Shown piece after piece: positions 21,401 through 33,388 of a stretch of DNA of 64,000 bases. Position 1 is the first letter of the stretch, and every line of letters begins with the position of its first letter. The stretch is taken from positions 3,844,001 to 3,908,000 of the forward strand of contig NC_080577.1 in assembly GCF_029962835.1 (NCBI RefSeq), in the 5' to 3' direction. Both the position numbers and the translations under genes were made by a program. Source of the stretch: Magnolia sinica. Taxonomy: Eukaryota > Streptophyta > Magnoliopsida > Magnoliales > Magnoliaceae. The notes under the pieces are model-generated. The model saw only the letters and a list, made by a program, of their open reading frames with translations. It had not been told where the DNA came from and did not search any database.

Positions 21401-24400
21401 AAAAATCTCAGAAAGTGACTTTTCAACATGTTAATATTTCAAAAAATATATTTGTTTTGAGAAAGTTTTGGCATTGCTTATAGGGTGTGGAGGACGATTT
21501 CAATCTAGCCACTGGTTATATATTGTGGTTTCCTGTTTATAATGATCGGCATTGAAGCAATCAGGCAAGTAAATTTCACTGAAGTCTCAATTGTTTTTTG
21601 CACGGCAATTTAATGTTGTTTGATTTAAGAGAAGCAGTTCATTCATTATTAGATTTTATGTTTTTATTTTATAAAAAATTTGGGTTTGCTTTTTTCAGGA
21701 AGTGGAGAATGGCTTAATGGATGGCAGTCTAGGAAAAATAGAGGTTTTTCCAGACCACTTTGTAGCTTCAACACCAGAAAAGGATTGTCTTCAGAAAGAG
21801 AGTTCAACAAATTCACAACCAAGGACAGACTACTCTTCTAGGTATTGCACAGTGTCTTAGTATGCATTTGGGTTAAATTACAAAATATTCTGGAATGACT
21901 TTATAGATTTCTTTACTTTTATATTACAGGTCTCGTAGTCGTTTGTGGGCTAGAAGGGGATTAGTGAGTGCCACAGCTATGCTGAACTTGTTTAGTCCAT
22001 GGAGATCTGGCAGCAACAGTGACAAGGTTTGGTCTACCGGGCTTTCCACTTCAATTGCCATTAGCGCAATATTTCATTACTGAAGTCATGCCTTTGAGTT
22101 GCAGGTTGAACTAACTGTTGCAGAACTAGAATCTCTTCGTTCGGAAATTGTTGCCGCAGAAGAGAGAGAAGCTCATCTGAAAGCCCAGTAAGATCAACTG
22201 GATGGGTTGTTTTCTGTTTCTTCCATTTGTCCATCTTTTACTGTTGGTTTTATGCTCTCTGTCATGCATATATGGTTCATATGGAGGAATCGGCACATAT
22301 ATTTAGTCATGCTATACTAATATGTCAAAGAAGGTTTCAAAATGGAACGAAAAGGAAGCTGGGAGAATACTTTTCTAGCTTGTTCTGTTTTCTGACTTTT
22401 GTTATCAGGCTGTCGTAATCGGTGGTTGCCATGCATGAGCCAGTTTACTGCTGGTTGGTATTAGCCTTCTACATTTTAGTAATTGTGACTAGGATGAACT
22501 ATATATTGTATGTGCCGTGTCTTCACGTGGTCTACATGGGTTTCCAATTCTTGCAAGTGGGGCCCATGGTTTGGTAATCCAGGCCATCAGTCTGCCGATT
22601 CCCACCTTGGATGGACCACACCCCAAAATCTCCAAGATTAGAAGATCCCAATGATTAATCTTGGGACTTACTGAGGAGATTAGTGAGGAATAATGCATCC
22701 ATGGTGGGATCCAACATACTAATGGTCTAGATTAGTGGACAATATCCCCTGCTCTTAAGAACTGAATACCCACACATGTGCTGTGCAAAGATGCTGGTCA
22801 GGCATAATGTAATTCCATGGTTCTCACTCTTACTACATCTTTTCGTGCCGACTCTTATCAGCTGAATCCAGGATAAACATTTAGCAGCCTGTCTACTGGA
22901 CTATGTTATAGTTTGTTCTAATATCCCTTGTCAAATTTCTAAAATAACAAATGGAACATTTTTTTTTGAATGCTTGATCCACTACTTGATATTTTTCATC
23001 TATAATTCCTTCATAGGACTCTTAACCAGAGGTATATTTCCTTCTTATCATCGTGCTAAAATCTCACTTTGATTCCAGAGATTCAGCACATGTTTTGGAT
23101 CTTGGTTTTTCACCAAAAGATCCATGTAACATTCACCTGGTTCAAGGTAAAGCATCTTTTGACAGTTGGCATTCACCTATTGGTTGGTATTAATTTGGGT
23201 TTCATTCATTTTGTTCAAGTTTGTCTCTACCTTACACCCCCGCCACCCCCCCCCCCCCCCCCCCCACTCTAGATTCTTGAATCATTGCTGATATTCATGT
23301 GAGTTCATTTTAAGTGCTTGTTTTGACATGTATTGGTCCAGGAGCCCATCAACCGAATCTGTTGAGGCTTCGGTTTATTCCTTTGTGCTTATTGCCATTC
23401 AAGTCCATATCCAACTCTTGCAGCTTAAAAACTAAAACATGTTTTAAGACTGATTCTCCTGTAGACCTTTTAATATTCCATGTTCCTAAATTCAAGCTTT
23501 TAGCGCATGTAGCCGAAGTGCACCTGATGAGGTGAATTCTCATCCAAAATTTCCAGAGTTCATGTTTTAAATCGGTAGCAGGCGTACCTGTGGGGAACTG
23601 AAATCTTGTGGTTGTTTAAGATAACCAAATCACGTGTGTATATGTTATCAGGATTCTGATGTGCCTGTGTCCAATTTCAGATGAGACAACACGATCTAGG
23701 CAGCTATTTTCAGTTACCAAAGCCTGAGATTTAGCTTGGAATGCTAAAGCATGTCATATTGAGTCTGTCGACGAAGGCGTACTGGTGATTTCTTAGTTGC
23801 AGGAACCTTCTAACCGACAGGCCGCTCTTCCTTCCTAGGCATTTACAGTTTCTAACATTTTGAATTGGAATATTCCTCTCTTCTGCACCAGAAACTGCTC
23901 CTACTTCCCTCACTCATCGTGCGCCTATAGTCAATTTAATGCACTTGGGTAGTTTGCTTCATATTGTTTATCTTTTTAATTAATTCTAATTTCCCTATAT
24001 TAATGCTTTAACATGCTGCAATGGCGGAATAATTCCACCCTTCGTTACCTCTTAGTCATTTTGCCACTCTAATGTTGCCTTGGAATAATGACAAATTCAT
24101 ACTCGGAACTTACCAAATACTAACTTCTTAGGTTTCAATAGTTCCACATTTTTATATGATTGATATTAATGATTCTAAAGGCTTGGAAACTTCCTCCCTT
24201 TCAGATTGGAACATCTTGACGAAGTTTTAAGGTCTGCTCGTCTTGCTGGATATTTGTATATTCGAACTGTAATGGGTTCCCATCCCTGTCTTGATTCACC
24301 TTTTTCTAATTGTAAATGTGTACACTTTCAATCTGACTGATGGTTCTCATGTTTTTTTTTTTTTCTTTTTAATTTTCATAGAGATGGACTGCCCTCCCAG

Positions 24401-26771
24401 GAGAACCACCACCTCTAGATGACGGGGAAGTGGATGATTGGCTTCCGCGCTTTGTTGTTCTTCATGGCTTGTGTATCTTCTTCTACCTGCATTCTATAGG
24501 TAATGGTCCTTGACAGTATCCATAAAAGGCTGCAGGTTACTGTGGTTATGAAACTTTTTCCACTTTTAAATAACTTAGGGCTTGTTTGGTAGACACCTAA
24601 AAATGAGTTCAACTCATTTTAGTTAATAGTAATTATCTATTGGAGATGATATAATTTGTTGGTTATCAAGATTATTTTTAACCCTACAAACAATCTCTAA
24701 TACATAATTACTGTTAACTAAAATGAGTTGAGCTCATTTTTAGGAGTCTGCCAAATAGGCCCTTACATTTCAACTACTTTAGATTTGCCTACTCATACGA
24801 TATCAAAATTTTCATTAGATGTAAGAGGGAATAAGTGTTATAGTACTTTATTAATGAGGGATGCCATTTTCTATCCTTCTACCCTGACGAGGTTTGCTTG
24901 AATAAATCCGGACATATTACAATAAGATTTATCAGGACTCATAGTCCAATTAAGAGATTTTATTTGTTGTGTTTTCACCATAGAAATTGAGAATTGTCAT
25001 ATGAACATGTTAGATCATTGGAAGAATACCCAGTTTCAACAGCCGATGTCCAGACGTATCGCATTGCAATATGTCGCGATGTATTCGAGCAAACCTCTAC
25101 CCTGATTTGGTGAGATGGGTACCTTTTGAAATGTTCATGTTATTTACTCTCCCTCTTTTAATTGCCTTTCAAAAAAATAAAAAATAAAAATAAATAAATA
25201 AATGATAATAATAATAATAAAATCATCCTCATTTGATTCACTCCTAGTTTATCATGTAACATGGGGAAGGATTGCTTCTGTCTCCTTCTTATCTATACAC
25301 ATAAATCAAGGGACGCATGGTTTTTACTCTAATGGAAAGATATCTTCCACTCTTTTCTTTCATCAGCATGCCCATTGTCTTTTGTAACCTGTACATTTCT
25401 ATTGACTTGTGAATTTACAATATGTTCCATGCAGACCTAAGTCCACAAGATTCCACTCTATTGTCCGATGTTGTTGAGGTAGGGCCATTGCCCAGCTTCT
25501 TACAAGAAGATCAACAACTACGCTATTCATTTTATATCTTGACTCGTCAAGGACTGCGATTGGAATGCTCGAGTGTTTCTAAAATGCAGGTAATTTCTTT
25601 CCCATGCATACCATTTTGTTCTTATCCTGCCTTGCCAGTTTATTTTTCATTTTTTGTTTTCAACGGGTCTTGAATGAAGTTGGGAAGAATGGCATGCCAC
25701 TAGTCCAAACTCCAAAGTGCCTGTTTGGATGACACCCTTGCATTAAAGGGAATGATTTCTGGCCGCAATTGCGATGATACCATCAAGAATGTAGCTCTCA
25801 GCTTGTCCCCAAAAATGATTTGGGGAGGTGGTGTTTTTCTGCCATTGCACACACTTGCCTATGTGTTGCACCTGTACAAGATCAAACTGTCCATTAGATG
25901 TGGCGTCACATAATGATACCCTCAATAAAATAAATCAGCTCCATCTGCTCTTTAGCTGGGCCACGAGAGGAAAGTAAATTTGAACCGTCGGCCGACTTCC
26001 CAAACAGGCACAAACACATTTGCAGTGCCCATCAGTTAGAAATGAGAAGGAATTGTCTTTGGTTGTCATCGAAACAGATGCTAAGCCGATGAGATTAACT
26101 TTGTTCATAGAACGTGTAATAGGAAATCGTCTGCACAATGATTTTTTACCAATATTGAATACTCTCAGGTCACGTTTTTAGGCGTGAGAAGAAAAATCTA
26201 GATAGTTGGGAAAATACTGTCTGGAATCAGTTGCCCGATAAACTCCTCTAGGGGACTTTCGTGAACAACGGAATAACAGCATGTGGGGCCAGATTTCTAT
26301 GATGCATGGCATAAGGATGTATATGCCAATCCTGAATGTCCAGATCATGGGGCCCTATTTTGGGTCGAGCATATTTCATAAACCACACTCATGGGATGAT
26401 CCTAACCATGCCACTGGTGGCCAACAACTGTACAGTTAGAATGAAAACAGTTATAGCTGTCCAATTTAAGTAGTTTGCCCCATCCATGGTAGGTCCCGCC
26501 ATTTGGACTGTATGGATTGGTGTCCATGTATGCAATATGTATGGTGGTTGGTGGATGAATTGAGAAATATGCTGGAGGCCTTTATTTAGTTCAAGTAGCC
26601 GAGTTTAATCCTCGCCATTCCTGAAAGCCCGTGTTCTCTCTCTTACATTCTTTTCTTGTTTTATGATTTGCTACTGGTGTGATTTTTCAGGTGGATTCCT
26701 GGTTGACAACATTGCAGGTTGACTGTTGTTTTGGATCCGATGCAGCCCTCAAGGATGAGATCAAATCATAG
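18438..26771 (+). CDS. PH-domain protein with N-terminal coiled coil (8 proposed exons)
   Basis: Proposed exons: 18,438-18,497; 21,699-21,841; 21,930-22,026; 22,105-22,187; 24,205-24,268; 24,382-24,499; 25,435-25,589; 26,691-26,771 (stop TAG). All introns are GT-AG and phases match, giving about 266 residues. Residues about 100-141 are a heptad-like coiled coil (VELTVAELESLRSEI). A pleckstrin-homology domain follows from about 143 to 250: GYLYIRTRW, then RFVVLHG, a core strand near YSFYILTRQG, and the C-terminal helix with invariant Trp in QVDSWLTTLQ. PH domains bind phosphoinositides or protein partners at membranes; the ligand cannot be told here. Exon 1 (ATG at 18,438, after a CT-rich leader) is inferred only from phase and position and other 5' exons are possible; exons 2-8 are strong. 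The introns hold several MITEs. Confidence 0.8.
18830..19020. repeat. Family E repeat copy in PH-gene intron 1
   Basis: Contains GTACAATGGGGCCATGGTAC and TGGATGGACCACGC...ATCTCCTC, shared in order with 22,545-22,720 and 59,515-59,985. Terminal structure was not resolved. Confidence 0.45.
19657..19966. mobile_element. Tourist/PIF-Harbinger-like MITE in PH-gene intron 1
   Basis: Ends GGCCATGTTTGGA and TTCAAACATGCCC are inverted matches, flanked by TTA on both sides (19,654-19,656 and 19,967-19,969). TTA duplication and GGSC-TGTTTGG ends are the Tourist signature. Length is about 310 bp, non-coding. Confidence 0.75.
20155..20722 (-). mobile_element. TRIM-like element with repeated LTR units
   Basis: GATGCAGGACAATTAACCAC occurs at 20,155 and 20,362, each followed by TTGCTCTAAAAGCTC. 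A GC-rich block (CGAGTGTG(C/T)CC...GCATCCCACAGG) occurs three times (about 20,238, 20,533, 20,650). On the minus strand TTGGTATCAGAGCAGG (20,350-20,365 region) matches the initiator tRNA-Met primer-binding site next to a ...GCATCAAA LTR end. No coding capacity, so a TRIM or a partial Copia-type remnant is inferred. Confidence 0.6.
21074..21361 (+). repeat. 141-bp tandem duplication in PH-gene intron 1
   Basis: AAAGTCTCACCATGAACAGT starts both copies (21,074 and 21,215). They are nearly identical through CAGTTACATACGCA, differing by a few substitutions and a short indel near ACTATCTTTATATC. Such high identity implies a recent event. Confidence 0.9.
22545..22720. repeat. Family E repeat copy in PH-gene intron 4
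   Basis: Carries CTTGCAAGTGGGGCCCATGG and TTGGATGGACCACACCCCAA followed by ATCTCC, as in the other Family E copies. Confidence 0.5.
23236..23267 (+). repeat. Poly-C tract
   Basis: CCCCGCCACC followed by about 19 consecutive C. It is intronic (PH-gene intron 4), and its length is likely unreliable in any assembly. Confidence 0.9.
24578..24762. mobile_element. Tourist-like MITE in PH-gene intron 6
   Basis: It starts GGGCTTGTTTGGTAGACACC and ends GTCTGCCAAATAGGCCC, with TTA on both sides (24,575-24,577 and 24,763-24,765). Inverted arms extend about 60 bp (AAAATGAGTTCAACTCATTT). Same family as 63,214-63,411. Confidence 0.85.
25717..26011. mobile_element. MITE with GTGCCTGTTTGG ends in PH-gene intron 7
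   Basis: GTGCCTGTTTGGAT at the left and TTCCCAAACAGGCAC at the right are inverted matches about 295 bp apart. The flanks share only AAA, so the superfamily is left open. Confidence 0.65.
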
Positions 26772-27020
26772 TATGCCTTCATGGAATACGTTGTAACCTG
26801 TAAATATATTAATATGCTACATAAGATCATTTTAAATGAATTAATGTAGTATAACACCATTGCTTAGGAGCTTTTGACAGGATTATTTCTGGGCTGTGGC
26901 TGACATGGTGGGCCCTGCCAGATGAACCGTTGAAGCAACGACCACGTTAATGAAATACTCTTCCCACGAGTCTTGCTTGTTTTCTCCTTCTTATTCTATC
27001 CCTGTTCTTGAATATGGTAA
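26772..27020 (+). other. 3' flank of PH gene
   Basis: AT-rich sequence after the stop. No canonical AATAAA was spotted close by, so the polyadenylation site is not assigned. Confidence 0.4.
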
Positions 27021-27437
27021 GTATCTGATTTTATTTTATTTTTTAATATCGTGATAATAATTTTTAATTTATTGGCTACATCCGGATGTAGGGTACGGCC
27101 CATTTTTGGTGTTAGAATTGTTTGTCTACTTTTGCCCCTGAAATTTTTTATTTTTTATTATTATTATTTACGCACGCACACACATCCCCACACACTCACG
27201 CTAGTGGAATTTCACCGCCTATGGGTACTTGAACCCTTGACCAGGTGTTGAAACTCCCGAGAGTCTACCACCAGAGCAGGTGTTGAAATTATTATCTGAT
27301 TTTTATTTTTTATTTTAATATTGTGATAATAATTTTTAATTTTTGTCCAAATTAGAAATTTACACTCTGTATGAATGCCATTGACCAGAGAGAACTGATT
27401 GGCTACATCCGGATGTAGGGTCCGGCCCATTTTTTGC
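27021..27437 (+). repeat. Direct duplication flanking a SINE
   Basis: ATCGTGATAATAATTTTTAA plus TTGGCTACATCCGGATGTAG occurs at about 27,047-27,108, and again at about 27,320-27,430 with a 55-bp segment (TGTCCAAATTAGAAATTTAC...) between the two words. One copy has lost, or the other gained, the segment. Confidence 0.75.
27145..27285 (-). mobile_element. tRNA-derived SINE (copy 2 of 3)
   Basis: The minus strand reads GGTGGTAGACTCTCGGGAGTTTC, then GGTCAAGGGTTCAAGTACCC (B-box-like), GTGAAATTCCACTAG, a GTGTGTG stretch and an A/T-rich tail. Confidence 0.65.
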
Positions 27438-27894
27438 AGGCAACAGCACTGTAACTTGCAGTGCATGCGCCTTCTCCTGTCGGCATGCCACTTATGCAGG
27501 ACATTGGTACGTAGGTCCTGTAATTAAGATGAACTTCTCCAAGATCAGGATGATCCACTCATTAGGTGGGCCACACCAGTATGTTGAGTCAGACCGTCAG
27601 TTGTCCAATGATGCCAACATGTCGCATTTCTGATGAGCAGAATGGCCTGATTTTTGGTGATCTTCATGATGGGGGTACCATTTTCGCAGCATTCATGTCT
27701 TACCCAGGTGGCATTTTGGCGGGGAAGGATGGAACTGCACCACAAGCTGTAGTATCTTGCCTCTAATTTTTTTCAAGGCAACTGACGTCCGCTACCCATG
27801 GACCCATGGTTACCATGTAGGCAGGAAAGATGGCATGGTACAAGTTGGATACCTTGCCCGTATCTGATCAGTTTTCTGAAAATAACAGATATTT

Positions 27895-28720
27895 TAGGGT
27901 CTTTTGGATTCATGGAATGTATGGGATTGATACAGTGTTTCCCATGAAAGTCATTTTCCGCTTTTTAGGTAGGCCTTTGTTTTAAGGAAATTGTGGGAAA
28001 TACCATTTCCCACTTTCTCTGTATAAAAATAAATAAACTTACTTTTTCATTTTAATCCCTAAAAAATGCATTTTCCAACAAACACTTACATGTGTAAAGA
28101 GCCCTCAATATGCTACATTTGCCACTATCCATCATATCTTATGCCTCACATGTGTAAAGAGCCCTCAATATGCTAACGCATCATATATGTCATCATCCAT
28201 CTTCTCTTGTGCGACATGTCATTATCCATATGTGCCTCACATGGGCTATTGTGTCACATGCACTACTATTCATCTTACCTGTATCACGTACCAAACATCT
28301 CACATGCACCAATGTACTATTGTCCATCTTCGATTCTCCAAATATGTATGTCTCGTGCCATGTGCCATGGTACAACTTCAAACACCTCACATTTATCATG
28401 CCTGCCACAATTCATCTTTAAGTACCCACATATGTTGTGTATGCTACATGTGCTACTATTCGTCTCTAGTATCCCACATGTGCCACATGTGCTAATCTAG
28501 CACATGCTAATGACTACCTAAAATCTTTTCATTTTCTTTTTTTTTTTTGTTTTTTATTTTACCAAATAACAAACTTGAAAATATATTTTAAATTTATATG
28601 AAAACCTTGTTAAAAAACAAACAAAGAAAATAATATTTTCTTTCCCATGATTTCTTAAAAATAAGGTTTTCCAAGAAACACTATTTTCTTTACATGCTTT
28701 TCACGAATCTAAACAAGCCA
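27895..28720. mobile_element. Possible MITE-like unit enclosing a minisatellite
   Basis: GTCTTTTGGATTCATGG near 27,899 and CACGAATCTAAACAAGCC near 28,702-28,719 are rough inverted matches. Inside is a diverged short-period repeat (28,085-28,500). Confidence 0.35.
28085..28500 (+). repeat. Diverged minisatellite rich in CACATGTG
   Basis: ACATGTGTAAAGAGCCCTCA occurs at about 28,089 and 28,148. Later units alternate CACATG(T/C)(G/A)C with CTATT.CATCTT, over roughly 40-60 bp. Frames across it are artefacts of the repeat. Confidence 0.7.
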
Positions 28721-29925
28721 AGGAAAATACTTGCGAGTGTTGTGACCAGACCATTGGGTCCCACTTGACTATGTAGTGACCAGAAAATGAAGTTGAGTGA
28801 GCGGCCCCACCATGAAAATCAGGCAGATCCTCACTAGGTGGGCCATAATGTTGAGTCTGACCATCAGTTTTCTGCTGATTTCCATGGTGTGGTCCACCTT
28901 ATGAGTAGAGTGACCTTATCTTTTCTTTTGTTTTTTTCCAGGTGATTTCAGGGTCCTTTTTACACAAACAAGTGTATCAGAGGTTAGGATTGTTCGATGA
29001 ATTTGATCCTGGGTTTGTGATTTTGGAAATAATGGGGTGCACAATTGAGTTAGTTTTATTTCAATTCGTATATTCCACTTTTGTAATTTCTGAGGGCCGC
29101 ATATCGACTGTCATACGCCAGCCTGAGTATCATATAACTTCCCTTACTCACAACCGGGAAATGCTCACTTATCAGACAGACCGATGGTCTAGATTGTGGA
29201 ACCATTGCCCATTTATCAGAATTGAAAACCCTGTGCAAGTGGCCTGCACACAGACAATCTAGACCGTCAAAACTGTGGCCCCATTGAGCACGAAGCACAG
29301 CCCGAAGACTGACGAGCATCGAACCACTAATCCGCTAGCAAGGATTGTACCATAGGGAGATAATTTAAAGGCATGGCCTATCCTCTGTGGGGTCCCTCGG
29401 ATATATAAAATGGTTTATTGACCGTGGGCCCACTCGCACCTACTCATGTCCCAGTAAAATCATATCTCCTCCCATGCCGCAGATACTATAATCCTCAAAG
29501 CCCAAGCCCGGCATGGCCCAAAAATCGACTTCATCTTATTTCCAACTAGGAATGATTATCATGGAATCCTATGGAACCCTCTCGTCCAGATTTCATACTA
29601 ATGGGGGCCCATTGGTTTTATGATGCCAGCTATGGATTGATCATGCTCCAAACAAACCCCTAGGCGAGACAATCCCAACCATTGGCTGGTCTTAAAATAA
29701 ACGGTCCAAATTTACAGCACTTGTCCACATTCAATGGGTATGGCTGGTATTATCCAATCTTGGACCCTTTCAATGAATGGCATATCTATAAGAGGTCCCA
29801 TGGGCTCACCGGTCTAGATGGTTGAATTATGGAACCTAATGGCCCAGGAGTTTCTCTCGTCCTGGATGGGACTTCAGCTGCAGGAAATTCACGTCCTCTT
29901 AGATATGCTTTATTACTCATGAGAC
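28721..29925. other. Intergenic, no gene seen
   Basis: Contains GGGCCC-type fragments (about 28,750, 28,840, 29,560) and a short piece near 29,180-29,280 with GTCTAGATTGTGGAACCATT. The longest frame (28,942-29,262) has no family signature. Confidence 0.45.
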
Positions 29926-29929
29926 AATT

Positions 29930-30010
29930 GATACTCTGGTAGCGTGGCGCTTGATGCCTGGGCATTTTAGAATTATGAACATGGCATGTGTTAGTTAAAA
30001 CTAAACAACA
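29930..30010 (+). repeat. Family C fragment
   Basis: TTGATACTCTGGTAGCGTGG, then CTTGATGCCTGGGCATTTTA, as in the fuller copies at 47,851, 50,741 and 54,983. Confidence 0.55.
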
Positions 30011-30099
30011 AAATTACATAATGGATTTGCTAATTGATAGTCACGAGGATTCGGATTGGTATTGCCATTGCATGAGAGGATTTAATTGGACGGTAGGTA

Positions 30100-30890
30100 G
30101 GTTGTTGTTAAAGTGGAGTTCAGTTATATAGACTAAACTACTTTCAGACATGACGCAGGGGAGGACGTGAGGTCGAGCACCGTCTTTCTCAAGAGGATAA
30201 CTATTCCGAATCCACGGAACTTCTCTGGACTCCTCACAGAGACTTCTCGAATCCACGAGGAAAGAAAATAGAAAATAGAAATAAATTCTAATAAATTCGA
30301 AATTGATTAATGAATGAGTAAAAACGAGTTCACAACCCTTTAAATAGGGGTACCAAGCAATGAGAGTGAAATCAAAATCAGACTACAACTCAAACTCCTA
30401 GAATTCGCGACTTACTATAAATAGTAAACTTACCATTTATAGACGGTCATGATGCCTACTAGTGCGCAAGGTTTTCGGCCAAAAATAGTAAGTGTCCTAT
30501 TTGGCTTCACAAAACCATTCTCCTAATTATTTTAAGCTCTTTTCACGTTGGGCGCAACTCCTAAAGCCCGACGGATGAAAAGTTATAATCAAACTAAAAC
30601 TTACTATTTATAGTAAAAACGAAATTAAAATAGGGAAACGACCGTCGATCAAGGGGTTTTTCGCAATTCCGGGTTACGTAACCCGGCACAGCGGGGTTGG
30701 TTGGCTAAAGTAGCTCGTTCTACCCCAAAATCATATATTTTACATCAGATAACTCATTCCGGATTGCGAGATACGCCCGATCTAAGGTCCGATGGTCCGG
30801 ATCACTTCTATCGTCGACCGGGCCTTTTCTGATCCATTTTAGCCATGAAACTGTCCGCGACCCGTTCTACATCAAAACATTTTTTTGTGG
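30100..30890. mobile_element. LTR-like remnant, unclassified
   Basis: Compact non-coding block with repeated ACTATAAATAGTAA-type words (30,410 and 30,600) and a GC-rich 3' part (CGCAATTCCGGGTTACGTAA). A 60-bp motif, GTTGGCTAAAGTAGCTCGTT...CCCCAAAATCATATA, is shared with both MULE arms. No target duplication was found. Confidence 0.35.
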
Positions 30891-31524
30891 CTTTTTCTTT
30901 GATAGTGGCATGTTATTTGGCTAAGATATAACAGTTTTAGATGGACATTACAGATATAGTCATGTGCACGTGAGATATAGTAGCATGTTAATGAGCAAAA
31001 TTTTGAAAGGGTGTTTTGAACATGTGATTTGAAAATAAGCGGTTGCAACAATTAAAGCTACATCAGTACTGAGAATGTGTTAAAGGCCATTGGTGAGATA
31101 AGAATGCATTCGACTAAAGGCCAGGCACAATTAAGTGAAGGTAACCGTTACTTCACAGTTAGTAGCATATGAGATCGTTACATAGCCAACGATTATTTTT
31201 ATGACTTCATTAAGGAATTTATAAATAATATAGGAGAATACAAAGTGAAGCATTCATGATCAATCAATCAAACCCAACATAAGCAACAATTAATCAAGCA
31301 CAACATTGTTTATCTAGTCCTCTAGGACATTTAGGTTTCTTCACCGCTTTGTAGCCGCAAAACCCCTAATATTTAAAATTAGCTTACTTCATCCATACCT
31401 CAAGTTAAACTGACCTAGTGATAGCTAGTAACTGCATTTTTCTTTCATTTGTGCATGTGTTCTAGATCTAAAGGAAGACTTTAGCCATAGGAATCATTCA
31501 CGTATACCCGTACATTGGGTTGAT

Positions 31525-31592
31525 AGTAAGTTGTAATATCGGTATTACTCGGTCATTAGTAAGTTGTAATATCGGTATTACTCAGTCATTAT
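31525..31592 (+). repeat. Short tandem duplication
   Basis: AGTAAGTTGTAATATCGGTA followed by TTACTC(G/A)GTCATT occurs twice in direct succession. Confidence 0.9.
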
Positions 31593-31788
31593 TTATCAGT
31601 GCCCTCCTCCATCCTTGACATATTTCCGCTCAAATGTATAATTGCCACACCTTCAACCGTCTTTAATTTTTAAGGCAAAAAAAGAAAAAAGAAAAATGAC
31701 CCTCATTGAAGAAATAAAGAAATATCCCTAATATTTATAAATTACTCTAATAGCGCACTCAACAGTTAGTTGAATAACCGTTGGTCGC

Positions 31789-31872
31789 ACATTTGATCCA
31801 GCACTGCTCTATTTCCACATCACGAGTCGAACATTTGATCCAGCACTGCTCTATTTCCACATCACGAGTCAA
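31789..31872 (+). repeat. 42-bp tandem duplication
   Basis: ACATTTGATCCAGCACTGCT starts at 31,789 and 31,831. The two units are essentially identical through CACGAGTC. Confidence 0.95.
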
Positions 31873-33388
31873 TAATTTTAGTTTGAATCAGATCCAATCA
31901 TTTCTAACATGCCTTTTAAACTCACACATGTACGACCAAATTCCAGACCAACACTTGTCGTCCAATCGAATTTCATCGTATCATACTTGCATACAGAGCT
32001 CAATGTATGCAATTTCTACGTGCCTGCACATCATCCATCACCCTCCTCCAGAGTATCTAATTCTTTCTTTTTATCTTGTTATTTTTTTGTTAGAAGGTCC
32101 TGGACCTGGTTTGAGCACTGCGCGTTCTTTATTTGGGTTGAGAAATGGCGTGACGTTGGCTTACTTAGTGTGGAACTAGTGTCATCCCTGACGATCGGTT
32201 GGATGGGCCAACAGGAATTGAGGAAGCAAAATCACTGGGCCCCACAGATTGACATTGCAGGGTTGATATTTCTTCTTTTTATATATGAATAAGACTACAT
32301 AAAGAAAGTGGTCGTGGAATATAGAAGGTATATGTAGTGGGAGACCATGTCTTGTATGTACCACAAGTGTCATACAATATTGCAATCAAACCAACCAAAT
32401 TGTGGGCCCCACCTCAGATGGGAGATATGACGAAAATAGATAGAATAGACCATCTTGATCATCGGCTAATGGACATTTGATTGTTGAAATTTGGATCATG
32501 ATTTCTTTTTTTCATTTTAATAGTCTATTTGATGACCTCCTAATGTAGTAAAATTTTAATTATGCTGACCATCTGAAGTGGGGCCCAATATTTGAACGGT
32601 TTGGATTGAGATGCATGTATTCTAATAATGATACATCTGTGTGTATGAGTATGTGTATTCGTACTCTGCCACCGTATAATAAGCAAAAGGGCAAAATGAT
32701 CCAATGATGTATCTATGTTCTCTTAAAAAAGAACAAAAGGCTTCGAATAAAAGTGAGAGGATCCTCCCGAAATGGAAGCGCACTTCCTTCGCCTATAACG
32801 TCCATGCGCGGGAGAATGTATTGAGGAGGTCAATCGCGATGCACTTGCCATTCTGGCATAGTTGGGAGAGATCCGGACCAATTGTTAGGTGGGATAAAAT
32901 GTCAGCCTTTCGTTATCCATAAATCAAGATGATCCATTCATCATACAGTCCACAATTGTATTATTAAAATGGAAGGTTAGAAAAAAAGGCCAATAGCCTA
33001 TAGTCTCCATATACATTTTACCTGTCTGATTAATGGACCAGCATAGTTTTGGGACAGGGTATGTTAACATAGATACCACCGTGATACATGGGGCGGATCT
33101 GGCACACGTGTGACACAATGGTATGTGTGCCGCGATTCACCTTTTCAATCTCTTCCTACTTCCTTCAGCACCTATCATCTTCCATCAGTTTTGGACTGTT
33201 TATCTCATGGGCCCCACTGTGGATGGGCCATCCTGAAATTTGTGCCAGCAAAGGATCGCAACCATCAAAATGTGGGACCTTTTCCCTTGGATTTGCACTG
33301 TTTGGTCACTTTCTTCGGAAGGCCTTGCACATGAATGTCAGGTCCGTGTATTTTTCCATCGTGGCCCACCCACTGGGGGACCGGACGC

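Larger units (their letters stand above)
30891..33388. other. Intergenic, no gene seen
   Basis: AT-rich DNA. Apart from two tiny tandem duplications (31,525-31,592 and 31,789-31,872) and GGGCCCCAC fragments near 32,238, 32,405 and 33,208, no gene or element is recognised. Confidence 0.5.

Noticed and set aside
23069..23272. Frame ending in a proline run
   Set aside because: The proline run is the poly-C tract inside an intron of the PH gene.
28170..28500. Cys/His-rich overlapping frames resembling metal-binding peptides
   Set aside because: They are generated by the CACATGTG minisatellite in all three frames.
31781..32179. 132-residue plus-strand frame
   Set aside because: Its start is made of the 42-bp tandem duplication, and the rest has no family signature or splice context.
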